Below are positions 1 to 8,959 of a stretch of DNA of 64,000 nt, one piece after another. The notes under the pieces were generated by a model that was not told the DNA's origin, made no database searches, and saw nothing but the letters and a program-made list of their open reading frames with translations. How positions within the stretch are numbered: the stretch's first letter is position 1; every line of letters starts with the position of its first letter. Where the stretch lies: positions 62,001 to 126,000 of the forward strand of contig NZ_NMUA01000010.1 of assembly GCF_002312805.1 (NCBI RefSeq), read 5' to 3'. The translations under genes and the position numbers were made by a program. Origin of the DNA: Sphingobium sp. D43FB (GTDB taxonomy: Bacteria; Pseudomonadota; Alphaproteobacteria; Sphingomonadales; Sphingomonadaceae).

Positions 1-2
1 AC

Positions 3-3000
3 GCTTTTCGCCTCGTATCGATGATATTTGCCGATCCCCGGTACGAGACTTTGGTGCTGATCATGGCGGTCGCGGGGATTGCGCTGGGCGCTGTACTCGC
101 GAGCATCAGGGGCCAAGGCATGGGCCTCGTTGCCTTCGGCTTCCAGATCCTGATGGGCGTCGGGCTGTTCGTCGGGTTCGTGGCGACCACAGGTACGGTC
201 CATGTCTATGATCGGGTACGCAACGCCTATCAGCCGGTGGGCGACGTCCCCAATCTCCTCGTCCTTGTTGCTGGCACCACCAATCTTATCGAACGCGCGC
301 TTGCCGAGACGATCGACGACAACATACTCGATCCCAATGCCAAGCTGGAGTTCGGGGCGGGCGGCCACGCGTTCAATCTCTTCTTCAATGCTGCGGCGCC
401 CCGTGGCCCCATGACCGACACCTTCCTCGATGCAACGGTCAAGGACTATGTGCGCCAATGCTATCCGGTCGCGCGCGTATCGCCCGCTTATGGCGTGGAC
501 GATGACATGCTGTTCCGCACGGCCACCGATCTGCCTGCGGCCTTCGCGGCCATGGCCGGACCGGCCACTTTCTCTACTGCCTACACGCCCGCCGACAAGG
601 GCGGCGTGACGATGAGCTGCGCCGACGCCTGGGACCATATTTCGGCGCGCTTGGCCGAGCCGACTTTGTTCGACGGCTATGTCCGCCAGGCCTGCATCCG
701 TACCGGGTTCGACGTCGACAATGCCGGACAGCTCGCCCGCTGCCGCAGTCAGCTGGGCGAAATGGGCCAGATGATGATGGGCACCACGCTTTCGCTGCAG
801 GCGTTCATGACCGACGTCATGCTGGGCTCGACCGTCGGCGATGTGCTGTTCGAGGACTCCCCGGCCTCCGCAGCGCGGGTCATGGCGAACCGCGCGGTGA
901 TCTCCAATGGCCTTGCGACGATGTCGGCGGCCAATGAATGGATGCCGACGATCCGCGCGACGATATTCGGGATCATGCTGTTCATGGTGCCCGTCGCACT
1001 CTTGTTCGTGCTGACGCCGATCAACCTGCGGGTTCTCTCCTATGCGCTGGGGCTCTTCGTGTTTGTGGCGCTCTGGGGCGTGATCGATGCCGGTATCTAT
1101 CAGCTGACCCTTGGCCGGGCGATGGACGTGCTGGCCGAGATGCGTGCCAATCATGTGGCGGCCAATGCCTGGATGCTCGCCCCCTCCTCCGCCATGAAAG
1201 CGCTGGCGATCTTCGGGACGTTCCGCACAGCTGCAGCGGGTCTCGCGGGTGCGTTCGTGTTCACGGTGTTCCGCTTCTCGGGCAACATGTTCAGTTCGCT
1301 CACCGGCGCGTCAATGGGCGTCCATACCCAGGCGGCTGGCGCTGCAGCGCCGATGGCGACCAGCGAAGGCTATGCTTCGGCGCTTGAGGCGCAGGGGTCG
1401 GCGATGGGCACGGCGCACCGCAAGGTGGCTGCGTCCGGGTTCGGCGATTTTGGCGAGCGGACGTCGTTTGCCGCGTCACGTTCGTTCGGCGAGGCGGGCA
1501 CGATCATCGGCGAGGGCAGTCCTGTGACGCCCGGCCAGACGGCGCTCGGCCTGGGCGGTCTCGACGCGCAGCGGGAAATGGGCACCCTTGCCCCTGCCCT
1601 CGCCAAGGGCGACCTGACCAGCCCCGCAGCTGCGCGCGCGGTTCGCGCGAACGCCACGACGGCCGCCATCCATCAATTTGCCGAGAAGGACGCACTGCGT
1701 ACCCTGGGCAATCGCTATTTCGGCGAGGGGCAGTCAGGTGAGCAGGCCTTTGCTGCCTTTGCCCAGACGATGGTGCAGTGGAAGGCGTTCGGGGACGAGC
1801 GCGCCTATGGCATGATGCATCAGGCCGCCTCCCGCCATTATGAGCGTAGCGGCTACAGCCAGGCCGACGCGCAGCTCAAGGCCTCGAGCATCATTGCCGA
1901 GGCATCTAGCGACCCTACATTCGGCAAGATCATCGCCAACGCCTATGACAGGCAAGCCATGTTGCGCAACGACCTGACCGGCGCGCAGGTTCAGGTCGGC
2001 GCGATGGAGGGCCGGCGTGATTTCGAGGGCACAGACGTCTCGGGCATCGAACGCAGCAACGTCGCGACCGAGCAGGCCCATCGCACTGGCACCAACCAGG
2101 GCCAACGCGACGCATCTGCGATGCTGGGTCTGCCGTTACAGGAAACCAGTCGCCGCATCGGCTTCATAAACGCGCTTTCGGGCGAAGCCCGTTCATCCGC
2201 CGTCACCCAGCTCGCCCGCGCGACCGGCCGCAACGAAGCCCAGGTCGAAAAGGCTCTCGCTACCTATTCCGCGGCGAGCCAGCTCGGAACCGCCGATGGC
2301 GCGACCGCCGAGGCGGCACGCGAGGGCACGAGCGTCTATGGGCGTAGCAGAGAAGCGGCCGGCTACGACTTTGCCGAGCGGTCGGGCAAGCTCGATGCGC
2401 AGCGCGAGGTCGGGCCCGACGGCACGCGCAGTGCGGCCCGGATCGGCGAGCAGCGGCGGCAGTCGGAGAATTTCGGATTCGCCGAGGGCGCGGCGGCTGC
2501 CGGGACTTCGGTGCGCCAGGCAGCGCATCTCGACAGCTTCATCAAGACCCTCAGCCAGACCGCCGGCAACCAGATCGAAATGGCTGAGGGTGGCGCGGAA
2601 GGGATTGCCGACCGGGCGAGGAACGATCGTCTGACCCATATCGTCGATGCCGAGCGCCTGACGCGCATGCAGGGCCTCTTGAAGGCCAATGGCATCGCGA
2701 TGACCAAGCGGCAGATCGCGATGGACCAGAATGGCGACCTCAGCCTCAACCTCACACCGCAAACGGCGGCCCAGATGTGGAAAGCCGGCCTCTTAAACGA
2801 GAGCCAGTTAGGCGCCGTTGCAAATGGCGGTCACGCCCGTTTCAGCTTCGCCAACAACGACCTCCTCGTCTCGTCCAGCGCCGGGTTCGAGAAGAGCGCC
2901 CGCAACGACACCAGCACACGTTTTGAGGCCGGAAAGCAGGCGGGGCCTGACACGATCGAGCATTTCCTGGGGGGTGGCGCCGAAGGTCACGCGATGATGG

Positions 3001-3614
3001 CGAACTGGCTCAAGGGCGGTTTCGAAATGGATCGGCACGGCAATTGGCGGCTGAAACCCCAGGTTGCCGATACCCTCCAGCGCGATGTGCAAGCGGTGAT
3101 GGCGCAGACCGGGTGGACGCGATCCCTAAGCCGCAGCGCCTCGCATCAGATTTCTAACAATATAACGGTCGGGGCAGAGACTGGCGGACGCTCGTCAACT
3201 TTTGGTGAGAAAGATGGCCGAGGTTCGAAAGCTGCCGGGCGGTTAACGTCCGGCCAAGCTGGCTTTAATCTCGCTGGCAGCACCTCCGACACCGGCGCCG
3301 GTACCACCAATGCATCTTCGAACATCGACATTGTAAACTACGATGTCAGATCGACTATAGCTCAGGCTGAGAAAGCATCCGCGCGATCCAGCAGGCCAGA
3401 GCAGACTTTCACGATGGAACTGAGCCGTCAAATTCTTGCGGCCGACGGACTTAGAAACCGCTATTTGGGAGAGGCTGACGCCGGGCGAGGCGTTTTCGAT
3501 GCAACTGCTCCCATGACATCTTTCGAGCAGACTGAGATATTGCGGAAAGGTCGCTTTTCCGGCGATGACAGTAACAGCCCTATCGACGGAGACCCCACGT
3601 TTAAGAAGCGCTAA
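3..3614 (+). CDS. TraG N-terminal-domain conjugation protein, 5' partial
   Basis: Inner-membrane mating-pair protein of the TraG-N family, which in F-like systems acts in pilus assembly and mating-pair stabilisation. The first ATG is at 21, but the frame is open to the window edge and the family normally has about 20 more residues before this point, so the true start is probably upstream. Counting from 21, hydrophobic segments lie at about residues 10-30, 35-60, 318-365 and 391-420. The long remainder is Ala/Gly/Ser/Gln-rich and soluble, as in TraG C-terminal regions. No other transfer genes are visible, so this is the downstream edge of a conjugation module. The family call is fairly sure; the exact subfamily is not. 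Confidence 0.8.
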   Translation, partial: AFRLVSMIFADPRYETLVLIMAVAGIALGAVLASIRGQGMGLVAFGFQILMGVGLFVGFVATTGTVHVYDRVRNAYQPVGDVPNLLVLVAGTTNLIERALAETIDDNILDPNAKLEFGAGGHAFNLFFNAAAPRGPMTDTFLDATVKDYVRQCYPVARVSPAYGVDDDMLFRTATDLPAAFAAMAGPATFSTAYTPADKGGVTMSCADAWDHISARLAEPTLFDGYVRQACIRTGFDVDNAGQLARCRSQLGEMGQMMMGTTLSLQAFMTDVMLGSTVGDVLFEDSPASAARVMANRAVISNGLATMSAANEWMPTIRATIFGIMLFMVPVALLFVLTPINLRVLSYALGLFVFVALWGVIDAGIYQLTLGRAMDVLAEMRANHVAANAWMLAPSSAMKALAIFGTFRTAAAGLAGAFVFTVFRFSGNMFSSLTGASMGVHTQAAGAAAPMATSEGYASALEAQGSAMGTAHRKVAASGFGDFGERTSFAASRSFGEAGTIIGEGSPVTPGQTALGLGGLDAQREMGTLAPALAKGDLTSPAAARAVRANATTAAIHQFAEKDALRTLGNRYFGEGQSGEQAFAAFAQTMVQWKAFGDERAYGMMHQAASRHYERSGYSQADAQLKASSIIAEASSDPTFGKIIANAYDRQAMLRNDLTGAQVQVGAMEGRRDFEGTDVSGIERSNVATEQAHRTGTNQGQRDASAMLGLPLQETSRRIGFINALSGEARSSAVTQLARATGRNEAQVEKALATYSAASQLGTADGATAEAAREGTSVYGRSREAAGYDFAERSGKLDAQREVGPDGTRSAARIGEQRRQSENFGFAEGAAAAGTSVRQAAHLDSFIKTLSQTAGNQIEMAEGGAEGIADRARNDRLTHIVDAERLTRMQGLLKANGIAMTKRQIAMDQNGDLSLNLTPQTAAQMWKAGLLNESQLGAVANGGHARFSFANNDLLVSSSAGFEKSARNDTSTRFEAGKQAGPDTIEHFLGGGAEGHAMMANWLKGGFEMDRHGNWRLKPQVADTLQRDVQAVMAQTGWTRSLSRSASHQISNNITVGAETGGRSSTFGEKDGRGSKAAGRLTSGQAGFNLAGSTSDTGAGTTNASSNIDIVNYDVRSTIAQAEKASARSSRPEQTFTMELSRQILAADGLRNRYLGEADAGRGVFDATAPMTSFEQTEILRKGRFSGDDSNSPIDGDPTFKKR

Positions 3615-3628
3615 CCCGTCCTAGCAGT

Positions 3629-4051
3629 TTATTCCGCGTGCTGTTGGCGTTGAAAGAAACTCATCGGATTTGCTGGATGTTGGTGCCAGTACGGGTCTGA
3701 TGGATCGGCTGGCTTATTGCCATGCCGCAGACCCTGCCACTCGCAAGCGCTCTCCCACGCCTCCTCTTCGCTCACAGCGACCATCGTCCCGTATTTGGAT
3801 CTCCAAGACGCTCGGAAATATCCGAAGCCAAGCCCAATGATGACCAGATAGGGATTGAGAACCGAGACCATGATAAACCACATCGCCCCCTCATGGGCCA
3901 GTAGGACCTCACGAGGTAGCGTCCAGCCCAGGACCAGAGCGAGAAGGATGAGAGACCACCAGAGTTTCGCATACCATGGCCGCCAGAACCAATCCCGGGC
4001 TCTGGGGCGCTTGAACGGCTGAAGGTCAGAAGCAGTGCCTATCTCGTTCAT
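3629..4051 (-). CDS. small two-helix membrane protein of unknown function
   Basis: Predicted protein of 140 residues. I chose the ATG at 4051 (MNEIGTASD) because the longer frame to 4174 adds a low-complexity extension across the upstream region. Two hydrophobic helices at about residues 30-50 and 60-80 are followed by a Trp-rich soluble tail. It converges with the TraG gene, ending 14 bp from its stop. I do not recognise the family. Its position suggests cargo of the neighbouring conjugative element, which is inference. Confidence 0.5.
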   Translation of the reverse strand: MNEIGTASDLQPFKRPRARDWFWRPWYAKLWWSLILLALVLGWTLPREVLLAHEGAMWFIMVSVLNPYLVIIGLGFGYFRASWRSKYGTMVAVSEEEAWESACEWQGLRHGNKPADPSDPYWHQHPANPMSFFQRQQHAE

Positions 4052-4136
4052 TGTTCCATACCTTGCGCGGAATATAGCCAACTTCGGCTGCCCCACACAA
4101 AGAGATGTCGCCAGATTGGCGCATCCTCCTTGCAAA

Positions 4137-4164
4137 TGATAGCATAAAAGGTAAAGTGATAGCA
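4137..4164 (+). promoter_or_regulatory. candidate operator: direct repeats before fitAB
   Basis: The octamer TGATAGCA occurs at 4137-4144 and again at 4157-4164, exactly 20 bp (two helical turns) apart and about 30 bp before the antitoxin ATG. Antitoxins of the FitA (ribbon-helix-helix) type bind repeated sites in their own promoters, so this is a plausible autoregulatory operator. The repeat is seen; the function is inferred. Confidence 0.3.
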
Positions 4165-4192
4165 ATCCGCTCATGCGTATCGGGAGGCTTAC

Positions 4193-4441
4193 ATGGCATC
4201 AGTGACGGTGAGAAATTTGCCTGACGAGGTGCATCGGGCCATTCGCGCGCGCGCAGCATCCCACGGACGGAGCGCAGAAGCGGAAATTCGCGACATTCTG
4301 GAGAAGGCTGTAAAGCCGGCTGACCGCCTCCGCATGGGTGACGCTCTTGCCAAGATAGGTCAGGATGCGGGCTTGACGGACGATGACGCCGATCGGCTTG
4401 GGAAAAAGCGTGAGCCTGCCGCCCCTCTGAGCTTCGATTGA
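4193..4441 (+). CDS. fitA: FitA-type antitoxin (ribbon-helix-helix)
   Basis: Antitoxin of 82 residues that would bind and inhibit the PIN-domain toxin encoded next and repress the shared promoter. The N-terminal 45 residues (SVTVRNLPDEVHRAIRARAA) fit the Arc/FitA ribbon-helix-helix fold. The charged C-terminal tail is the usual toxin-blocking part. The ATG at 4193 follows GGGAGG at a good distance. Its TGA shares one base with the toxin ATG (TGATG), so translation is probably coupled. The pair lies between a conjugation gene and a nucleotidyltransferase-HEPN gene, which suits mobile cargo. Confidence 0.8.
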   Translation: MASVTVRNLPDEVHRAIRARAASHGRSAEAEIRDILEKAVKPADRLRMGDALAKIGQDAGLTDDDADRLGKKREPAAPLSFD

Positions 4442-4860
4442 TGATCGTTCTGGACACAAATGTTGTTTCGGAGGCCATGAGACCGTCGGCTGATCCCTCG
4501 GTTATCGACTGGCTTAATCGGCAGCCGGCAGAGACACTGTTCCTGACGAGCGTGACCCTCGCCGAGCTACTGTTCGGGATTGCGGCGCTGCCCGAGGGCA
4601 AGCGCAAGAACGCGCTCGCCTCCACATTGGACGGCCTTCTGGAATTGTTCGGCGACCGCATATTGCCATTTGAGACCAAGGCAGCACAAAGCTACGCTAC
4701 CCTCGCCACCCAAGCCCGTGCTGTTGGTAAAGGCCTTTCAACGCCAGACGGCTATATCGCCGCCATCGCAGCAGCGACTGGCTTCTCTGTCGCGACCCGC
4801 GATACCGCTCCATTTGATGCGGTTGGGGTTGCTGTCATCAACCCTTGGAATTCGCACTGA
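4441..4860 (+). CDS. fitB: FitB/VapC-type PIN-domain ribonuclease toxin
   Basis: Mg-dependent RNase toxin of 139 residues, usual size for the family. PIN acidic residues are visible: Asp in VLDTNVVSE near the N-terminus, Glu in TLAELLFG, Asp in LSTPDGYIAA and Asp in VATRDTAPFD. A TTG lies in frame at 4438, but the ATG at 4441 is preferred because it overlaps the fitA stop by one base. It forms a two-gene operon with the antitoxin. FitB and VapC cannot be separated by sequence alone; the FitA partner favours FitB. Confidence 0.82.
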   Translation: MIVLDTNVVSEAMRPSADPSVIDWLNRQPAETLFLTSVTLAELLFGIAALPEGKRKNALASTLDGLLELFGDRILPFETKAAQSYATLATQARAVGKGLSTPDGYIAAIAAATGFSVATRDTAPFDAVGVAVINPWNSH

Positions 4861-4872
4861 CGGCTTGAAATT

Positions 4873-5787
4873 ATGCGAACAGACATCTCCCACCTCCCTC
4901 CCGCCAAGCAGCGCGAACTTGATCGCGTGGTGCAGATCATCTTCGAAGAATTCGGGGATGCTAACAATCTTGCCACCGGCAAGCGCAAGGCGGGCCGTAT
5001 CCAAAAGATCATTCTCTACGGCAGCTATGCACGCGGCGGCTGGGTGGATGAGCCACATACCGCCAAGGGCTACAAATCGGACTACGACCTGCTCATCATC
5101 GTAAACCAGAAGGACCTCACCGACAGGGTTCAATACTGGGAGAAGACGGACGAAAGGCTCATGCGGGAACTGGCCATCACCCAGACGCTCAAGACGCCGG
5201 TCAACTTCATCGTCCACACCTTGCAAGAGGTGAACGATGGCCTCGCTCACGGCCGCTATTTCTTCATGGACGTCGCCAGCGAGGGAATCGCCCTCTACCA
5301 AGCCGACGAAAGCGAACTCCACCAGCCCAAACCAAAAACACCAGCGCAAGCGCAGGCTATGGCGAAGGAATATTTTGAGGAGTGGTATCCAACCGGAGGT
5401 CAGTTCTTCCGCCAGTATCAGCATGCAGTGGCCGACGGGGCACCTAATATCGCTGCATTCGATCTACATCAAGCATCGGAACGGCTTTACCATTGTGTCT
5501 TGTTGGTTAGCACCTTCTACACCCCGCATGTGCACAACTTGGGTTTCCTGCGGACTCAGGCCGAGCGTCTAGACTATCGCCTGTTCAACGTCTGGCCGCG
5601 CGACACGAAGGCTGAGCGTGCGACGTTCGAAAAGCTCAAAGACGCCTACGTGAAGGCACGATATTCAAAGCATTACAAGATCAGCGAGGACGAGTTGAGT
5701 TGGCTTGGCGCGCAGGTCGAGGAACTGGGTCGCATCGTTAATATAATCTGCAGCGAGAAGATTGCCGCCCTCGCAGCGGCATCCTAA
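4873..5787 (+). CDS. fused nucleotidyltransferase-HEPN protein
   Basis: A 304-residue protein joining an N-terminal minimal nucleotidyltransferase (residues about 1-130) to a C-terminal HEPN domain (about 150-300). The nucleotidyltransferase shows the GSYARGG motif and the paired acidic site SDYDLLII. The HEPN part ends with the RYSKHY signature. In the two-gene MNT/HEPN toxin-antitoxin systems the HEPN RNase is inactivated by AMP transfer from the MNT; here both activities are in one chain. The start is 12 bp after the fitB stop, so it may be cotranscribed. Function as a toxin, antitoxin or defence protein is inferred. Confidence 0.75.
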   Translation: MRTDISHLPPAKQRELDRVVQIIFEEFGDANNLATGKRKAGRIQKIILYGSYARGGWVDEPHTAKGYKSDYDLLIIVNQKDLTDRVQYWEKTDERLMRELAITQTLKTPVNFIVHTLQEVNDGLAHGRYFFMDVASEGIALYQADESELHQPKPKTPAQAQAMAKEYFEEWYPTGGQFFRQYQHAVADGAPNIAAFDLHQASERLYHCVLLVSTFYTPHVHNLGFLRTQAERLDYRLFNVWPRDTKAERATFEKLKDAYVKARYSKHYKISEDELSWLGAQVEELGRIVNIICSEKIAALAAAS

Positions 5788-6032
5788 TCGGAGATTTCAG
5801 GCGAACATCAGCGCGGTCATTTTGCGATCGACGAATGGCAAAAAGTGGGACTTTGCCGCCATTCCGCGCAACCGCCTCAATGGCGGCTGTCGTCGAAACC
5901 AGACACCGGCGCATGTCGCGAAAACGAGCTCGACCGATTGTTGCTATTGCCTGATTTCAAATTCCATCGCTCCGCCAGCGCAGAAATCCGGGCGCGGCGA
6001 GAGGCGCGACCATGGCCGGGGGAAGTTGTGCG

Positions 6033-6401
6033 ATGACTTCGCCAGCCTCTTCGGCTAGACGAAGCGCAATGCTGCGCAAGTTCTGGACCCTTTTGCTTGT
6101 CATGATCGCGTCATCTTTGGTGATGACTGCGACCGTGCACGCTCAAGAACGACCAGGATCGCTTGCGATCGAATGCAGCGGCACCATACATATCGACGGC
6201 GATACCGATCAATCGCAGGGTGATTCGGACAAGGCGACCCCTCACCATCACGGCACTTGCCACGGTCATTCACTAAGTGCTCCCATGACGGGTGAGAGTC
6301 TGGTCGTGGCCGGCGCTTCAGGAATGCGTTCCTTCCCTTCCTCAGAGGGACCGACGGCGTCGTATCAAGGCGATCCCGCTTTGAGGCCACCGGCCGCCTG
6401 A
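6033..6401 (+). CDS. exported His-rich small protein ahead of czc
   Basis: About 122 residues with a cleavable signal peptide (hydrophobic LLLVMIASSLVMTATVHA, predicted cleavage after AHA/VHA). The mature part has CSGTIH and a THHHGTCHGH-like His/Cys cluster (seen as PHHHGTCHGH), which suits periplasmic metal binding. I chose the ATG at 6033 because GGGGGAAG lies 8 nt before it; an internal ATG at 6069 is possible. It is 57 bp before czcC in the same direction. Similar small proteins commonly precede czcCBA in sphingomonads, so a metal-sensing or chaperone role is inferred. Confidence 0.6.
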   Translation: MTSPASSARRSAMLRKFWTLLLVMIASSLVMTATVHAQERPGSLAIECSGTIHIDGDTDQSQGDSDKATPHHHGTCHGHSLSAPMTGESLVVAGASGMRSFPSSEGPTASYQGDPALRPPAA

Positions 6402-6458
6402 CATTTTCCGCCGGTCGGAATTTGCCGGCCCGACGAAATTTGTCAGGATCACCAGATA

Positions 6459-7770
6459 ATGAAAAAGATGATCGCGGCCGTGCTGGCCGCGGCGTCCTGC
6501 GCATCAATCGCGCAGGCGCAAGCACAGGCGCAACAAGCGCCTGAGCAGACAGCGACGCCGTCATCTGCACAGCCATTCACGCTGGACCAGGCTGTGCTGG
6601 CAGCGGGCGGGGCCGCGCCGTCCAACGCAGCTGCTGCAGCGGGGATAGAGGCCGCGCAGGCCGGAGATAGAGGCCGCGCAGGCCGGACGTTCTGTCGCCG
6701 GACTGCGGCCTAACCCGACTGTCCAGGGTCAGGTCGAGAACGTGGCCGGCTCCGGTCCCTATAAGGGACTGCGGAGCGCGGAAACGACCGTCGGGGTCGC
6801 GATTCCGATCGAGCTGGGCGGCAAGCGCAGTGCGCGTGTCGCGGTCGCCAGCGCGCAGGTCTCACGGGCCGAGTTGCAGGCCGTAATCGCAGCGGCCGAT
6901 ATCCGCGTGCAGGTCACGCAGCTCTATGTCGAAGCGATCGCGGCCGAACGCCGATTGGCGACGGCACGCGAGCAGGCGCGGATCGCGGCTGAGGTGCTGA
7001 GGGGCGCCGGGGTGCGAGTTCAGGCTGGCCGGGCATCGCCGCTCGAACAGCAGCGCGCAGACGTGGCGCGCATCAACGCGGATGCCAATGTCGAGCGGCT
7101 GACACGCCTTGCGGAAGCGGCGCGGACCAATCTTTCGCGCCGGATCGGTCGCCCGATTTATGGCACGCTGGATGAAGGATTGCTCGATCGACTCCCAGTC
7201 GCGACCTTCGGACCGATTGCCCAGCCACTTGCGCAAGGCACGCTGGCGCTGGCCGCGGCAGATGCCGATCTGGCCATAGCGGATGCCGGCATCCGGCTCG
7301 CTCGGGCGAACCGGGTTCCCGATATCAACGTCGGACCGGCGCTGCGGCGATTGGAGGCGACCAACGATACCGCTGCTGTGTTTGCGATCTCGATCCCGAT
7401 CCCGGTGTTCAACAATGGCCGCGCCGCCATCGCCCAGGCGACCGCAGAGCGGACACAGGCCGAAGCCGTGCGGCGCGTGACCGTGCTCGATGTGGAACAG
7501 GCTATAACCGATGCGGAAGCGGAGGCGGCAAATGCGGCGACTTCGGCGCGTGCGGCAGCCGGTCCCGCCTTGGCGGCGGCGCAGGAAGCCGCCCGGATCG
7601 CGCGGATTGGCTATCGGGAGGGCAAGTTCGGCCAGCTTGATCTTCTCGATGCCGAACGCACGCTGGCCGAAACGCGGGGCGCCGCGATCGACGCGCTCGC
7701 CAACTACCAGAATGCCCGCGCCCGTCTCGAGCGGCTGACCGCTCCGGCGCCAGACAACCGAGGGAATTGA
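6459..7770 (+). pseudogene. czcC: czcC outer-membrane efflux protein, frameshifted by a 22-bp duplication
   Basis: This would be the TolC-like outer-membrane channel of the CzcCBA heavy-metal efflux pump. The first frame (from 6459) has a signal peptide (MKKMIAAVLAAASCASIAQA) and FTLDQAV, then stops at 6713. The second frame carries the rest (from about 6688 to 7770) with typical outer-membrane-factor helices and ends in ARLERLTA. The cause is a perfect tandem copy of a 22-bp unit at 6644-6665 and 6666-6687. Removing one copy restores the continuous reading AAQAGRSVAGLRPNPTVQG. A GTG at 6742 could only give a product lacking the signal peptide. Confidence 0.88.
6644..6687 (+). repeat. perfect 22-bp tandem duplication inside czcC
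   Basis: Two identical adjacent 22-bp units (6644-6665 and 6666-6687) starting GATAGAGGCC. The flanking bases differ on both sides, so the unit is exactly 22 bp. Because 22 is not a multiple of three, it shifts the czcC frame. Loss of one copy by slippage or recombination would restore the gene. Confidence 0.95.
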
Positions 7771-7773
7771 TCC

Positions 7774-8955
7774 ATGTCGATGTTCATGCCGCGCACCGTG
7801 GCTCCACTGGCGATTGCCCTTGCCCTCGCCGCCTGCGGCGGAGCGAGCGAATCCGCAAACGAAACTGACAACGAGGCCGCGTCGGCGCATGGCGCTGGCG
7901 AAAAAAACCTTGGGGGCGGACATGTCGATGAGGGCAAGGTCACGCTCAGCGCCGATCAGATAGCCGCGGCGGGCATCCAGCTCGGCCGCCCGACGCTTGG
8001 CGGATCGGGCACGATCGAGCTGCCAGCGACGATCGAGGGCGATCCGCAAGGAACGCAGGTCGTCTCGGCGGCGATCGGTGGCCGTGTCGTGTCGCTAACC
8101 CGCAATCTGGGCCAGTCGGTCGGGCGTGGGCAGACCATTGCCATCATCGAAAGCCGTGAGGTGGCGCAGCTCAAGGGCGAGGTCGAGGCGTCTCGCGCCC
8201 GGCTTGCCCTCGCCAATTCGAACCTCGCGCGCGAGCAGCGGCTGTTCGCGCAGCGCGTGTCGCCTGAGCAGGATCTGATCGCCGCGCGCACTGCGTCGAT
8301 TGAGGCGGGCATCGCCTATCGACAGGCTCAAAGCCAGGTGTCGGCAGCGGGCGGTGGCGGTGGCGGGCTCAACCGCCTCGGCATCGTCGCGCCGATCGGC
8401 GGCCAGATCATTTCCCGTCCGGTCGTGCTGGGGCAAACAGTCGCGGCCGATGCCGAACTCTATCGCATCGCGAACCTTAGCCGGGTGTCGTTGGCGCTGA
8501 GCCTCAAACCGGAAGATGCCGGCCGGGTGAAGCCGGGCAACACGGTAATGGTTAGGGCACCAGGCCGACAGGCGAGCGCGCAGATTAGCTTCGTGTCGCC
8601 GGCGCTTGATCCGCAGACCCGGCAGGTGCCGGTCATCGCGACGCTCGAGAATGGTAGCGGTCAGTGGCGCGTCGGCGAGCCGGTAACGGCCTCGGTGCAG
8701 CTCAGCGGCACTGGCGGCGCCGCCAATACGGCCATCCTCGTGCCCACGACCGCGATCCAGACGGTCGAGGGCAAGTCGGTCGTGTTCGTCCGAACGGCGA
8801 CAGGATTCCAAGCAACCCCGGTCACGCTCGGCGACGCCGCCGGTGCGACCGTCATCGTTCGCTCCGGGCTCACGGGCCGCGAGCAAATCGCCACTACCGG
8901 CAGCTTTACGCTCAAGGCCGAAATCGGCAAGGGCGAAGCGGCGCACGAGGATTGA
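7774..8955 (+). CDS. czcB: CzcB-type RND periplasmic adaptor, lipoprotein
   Basis: Membrane-fusion subunit of 393 residues linking the inner-membrane RND pump to the outer-membrane channel. A lipobox (ALAACGG) near residue 21 predicts a lipid anchor. A biotinyl-lipoyl-like half-motif, an alpha-helical hairpin (about 130-190) and a beta-barrel region follow in the usual order (RVVSLTRNLGQSVGRGQ, then VAPIGGQIISRPV). It starts 3 bp after czcC and ends 4 bp before czcA, so the three are one operon. Metal specificity (Co, Zn, Cd) is inferred from family and neighbours. Confidence 0.88.
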   Translation: MSMFMPRTVAPLAIALALAACGGASESANETDNEAASAHGAGEKNLGGGHVDEGKVTLSADQIAAAGIQLGRPTLGGSGTIELPATIEGDPQGTQVVSAAIGGRVVSLTRNLGQSVGRGQTIAIIESREVAQLKGEVEASRARLALANSNLAREQRLFAQRVSPEQDLIAARTASIEAGIAYRQAQSQVSAAGGGGGGLNRLGIVAPIGGQIISRPVVLGQTVAADAELYRIANLSRVSLALSLKPEDAGRVKPGNTVMVRAPGRQASAQISFVSPALDPQTRQVPVIATLENGSGQWRVGEPVTASVQLSGTGGAANTAILVPTTAIQTVEGKSVVFVRTATGFQATPVTLGDAAGATVIVRSGLTGREQIATTGSFTLKAEIGKGEAAHED

Positions 8956-8959
8956 TGCC

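Noticed and set aside
5788..6032. Open frames between the HEPN gene and the czc region, thought to be an insertion-sequence remnant
   Set aside because: The translations contain no transposase motif that I can name, and no terminal repeats are visible.
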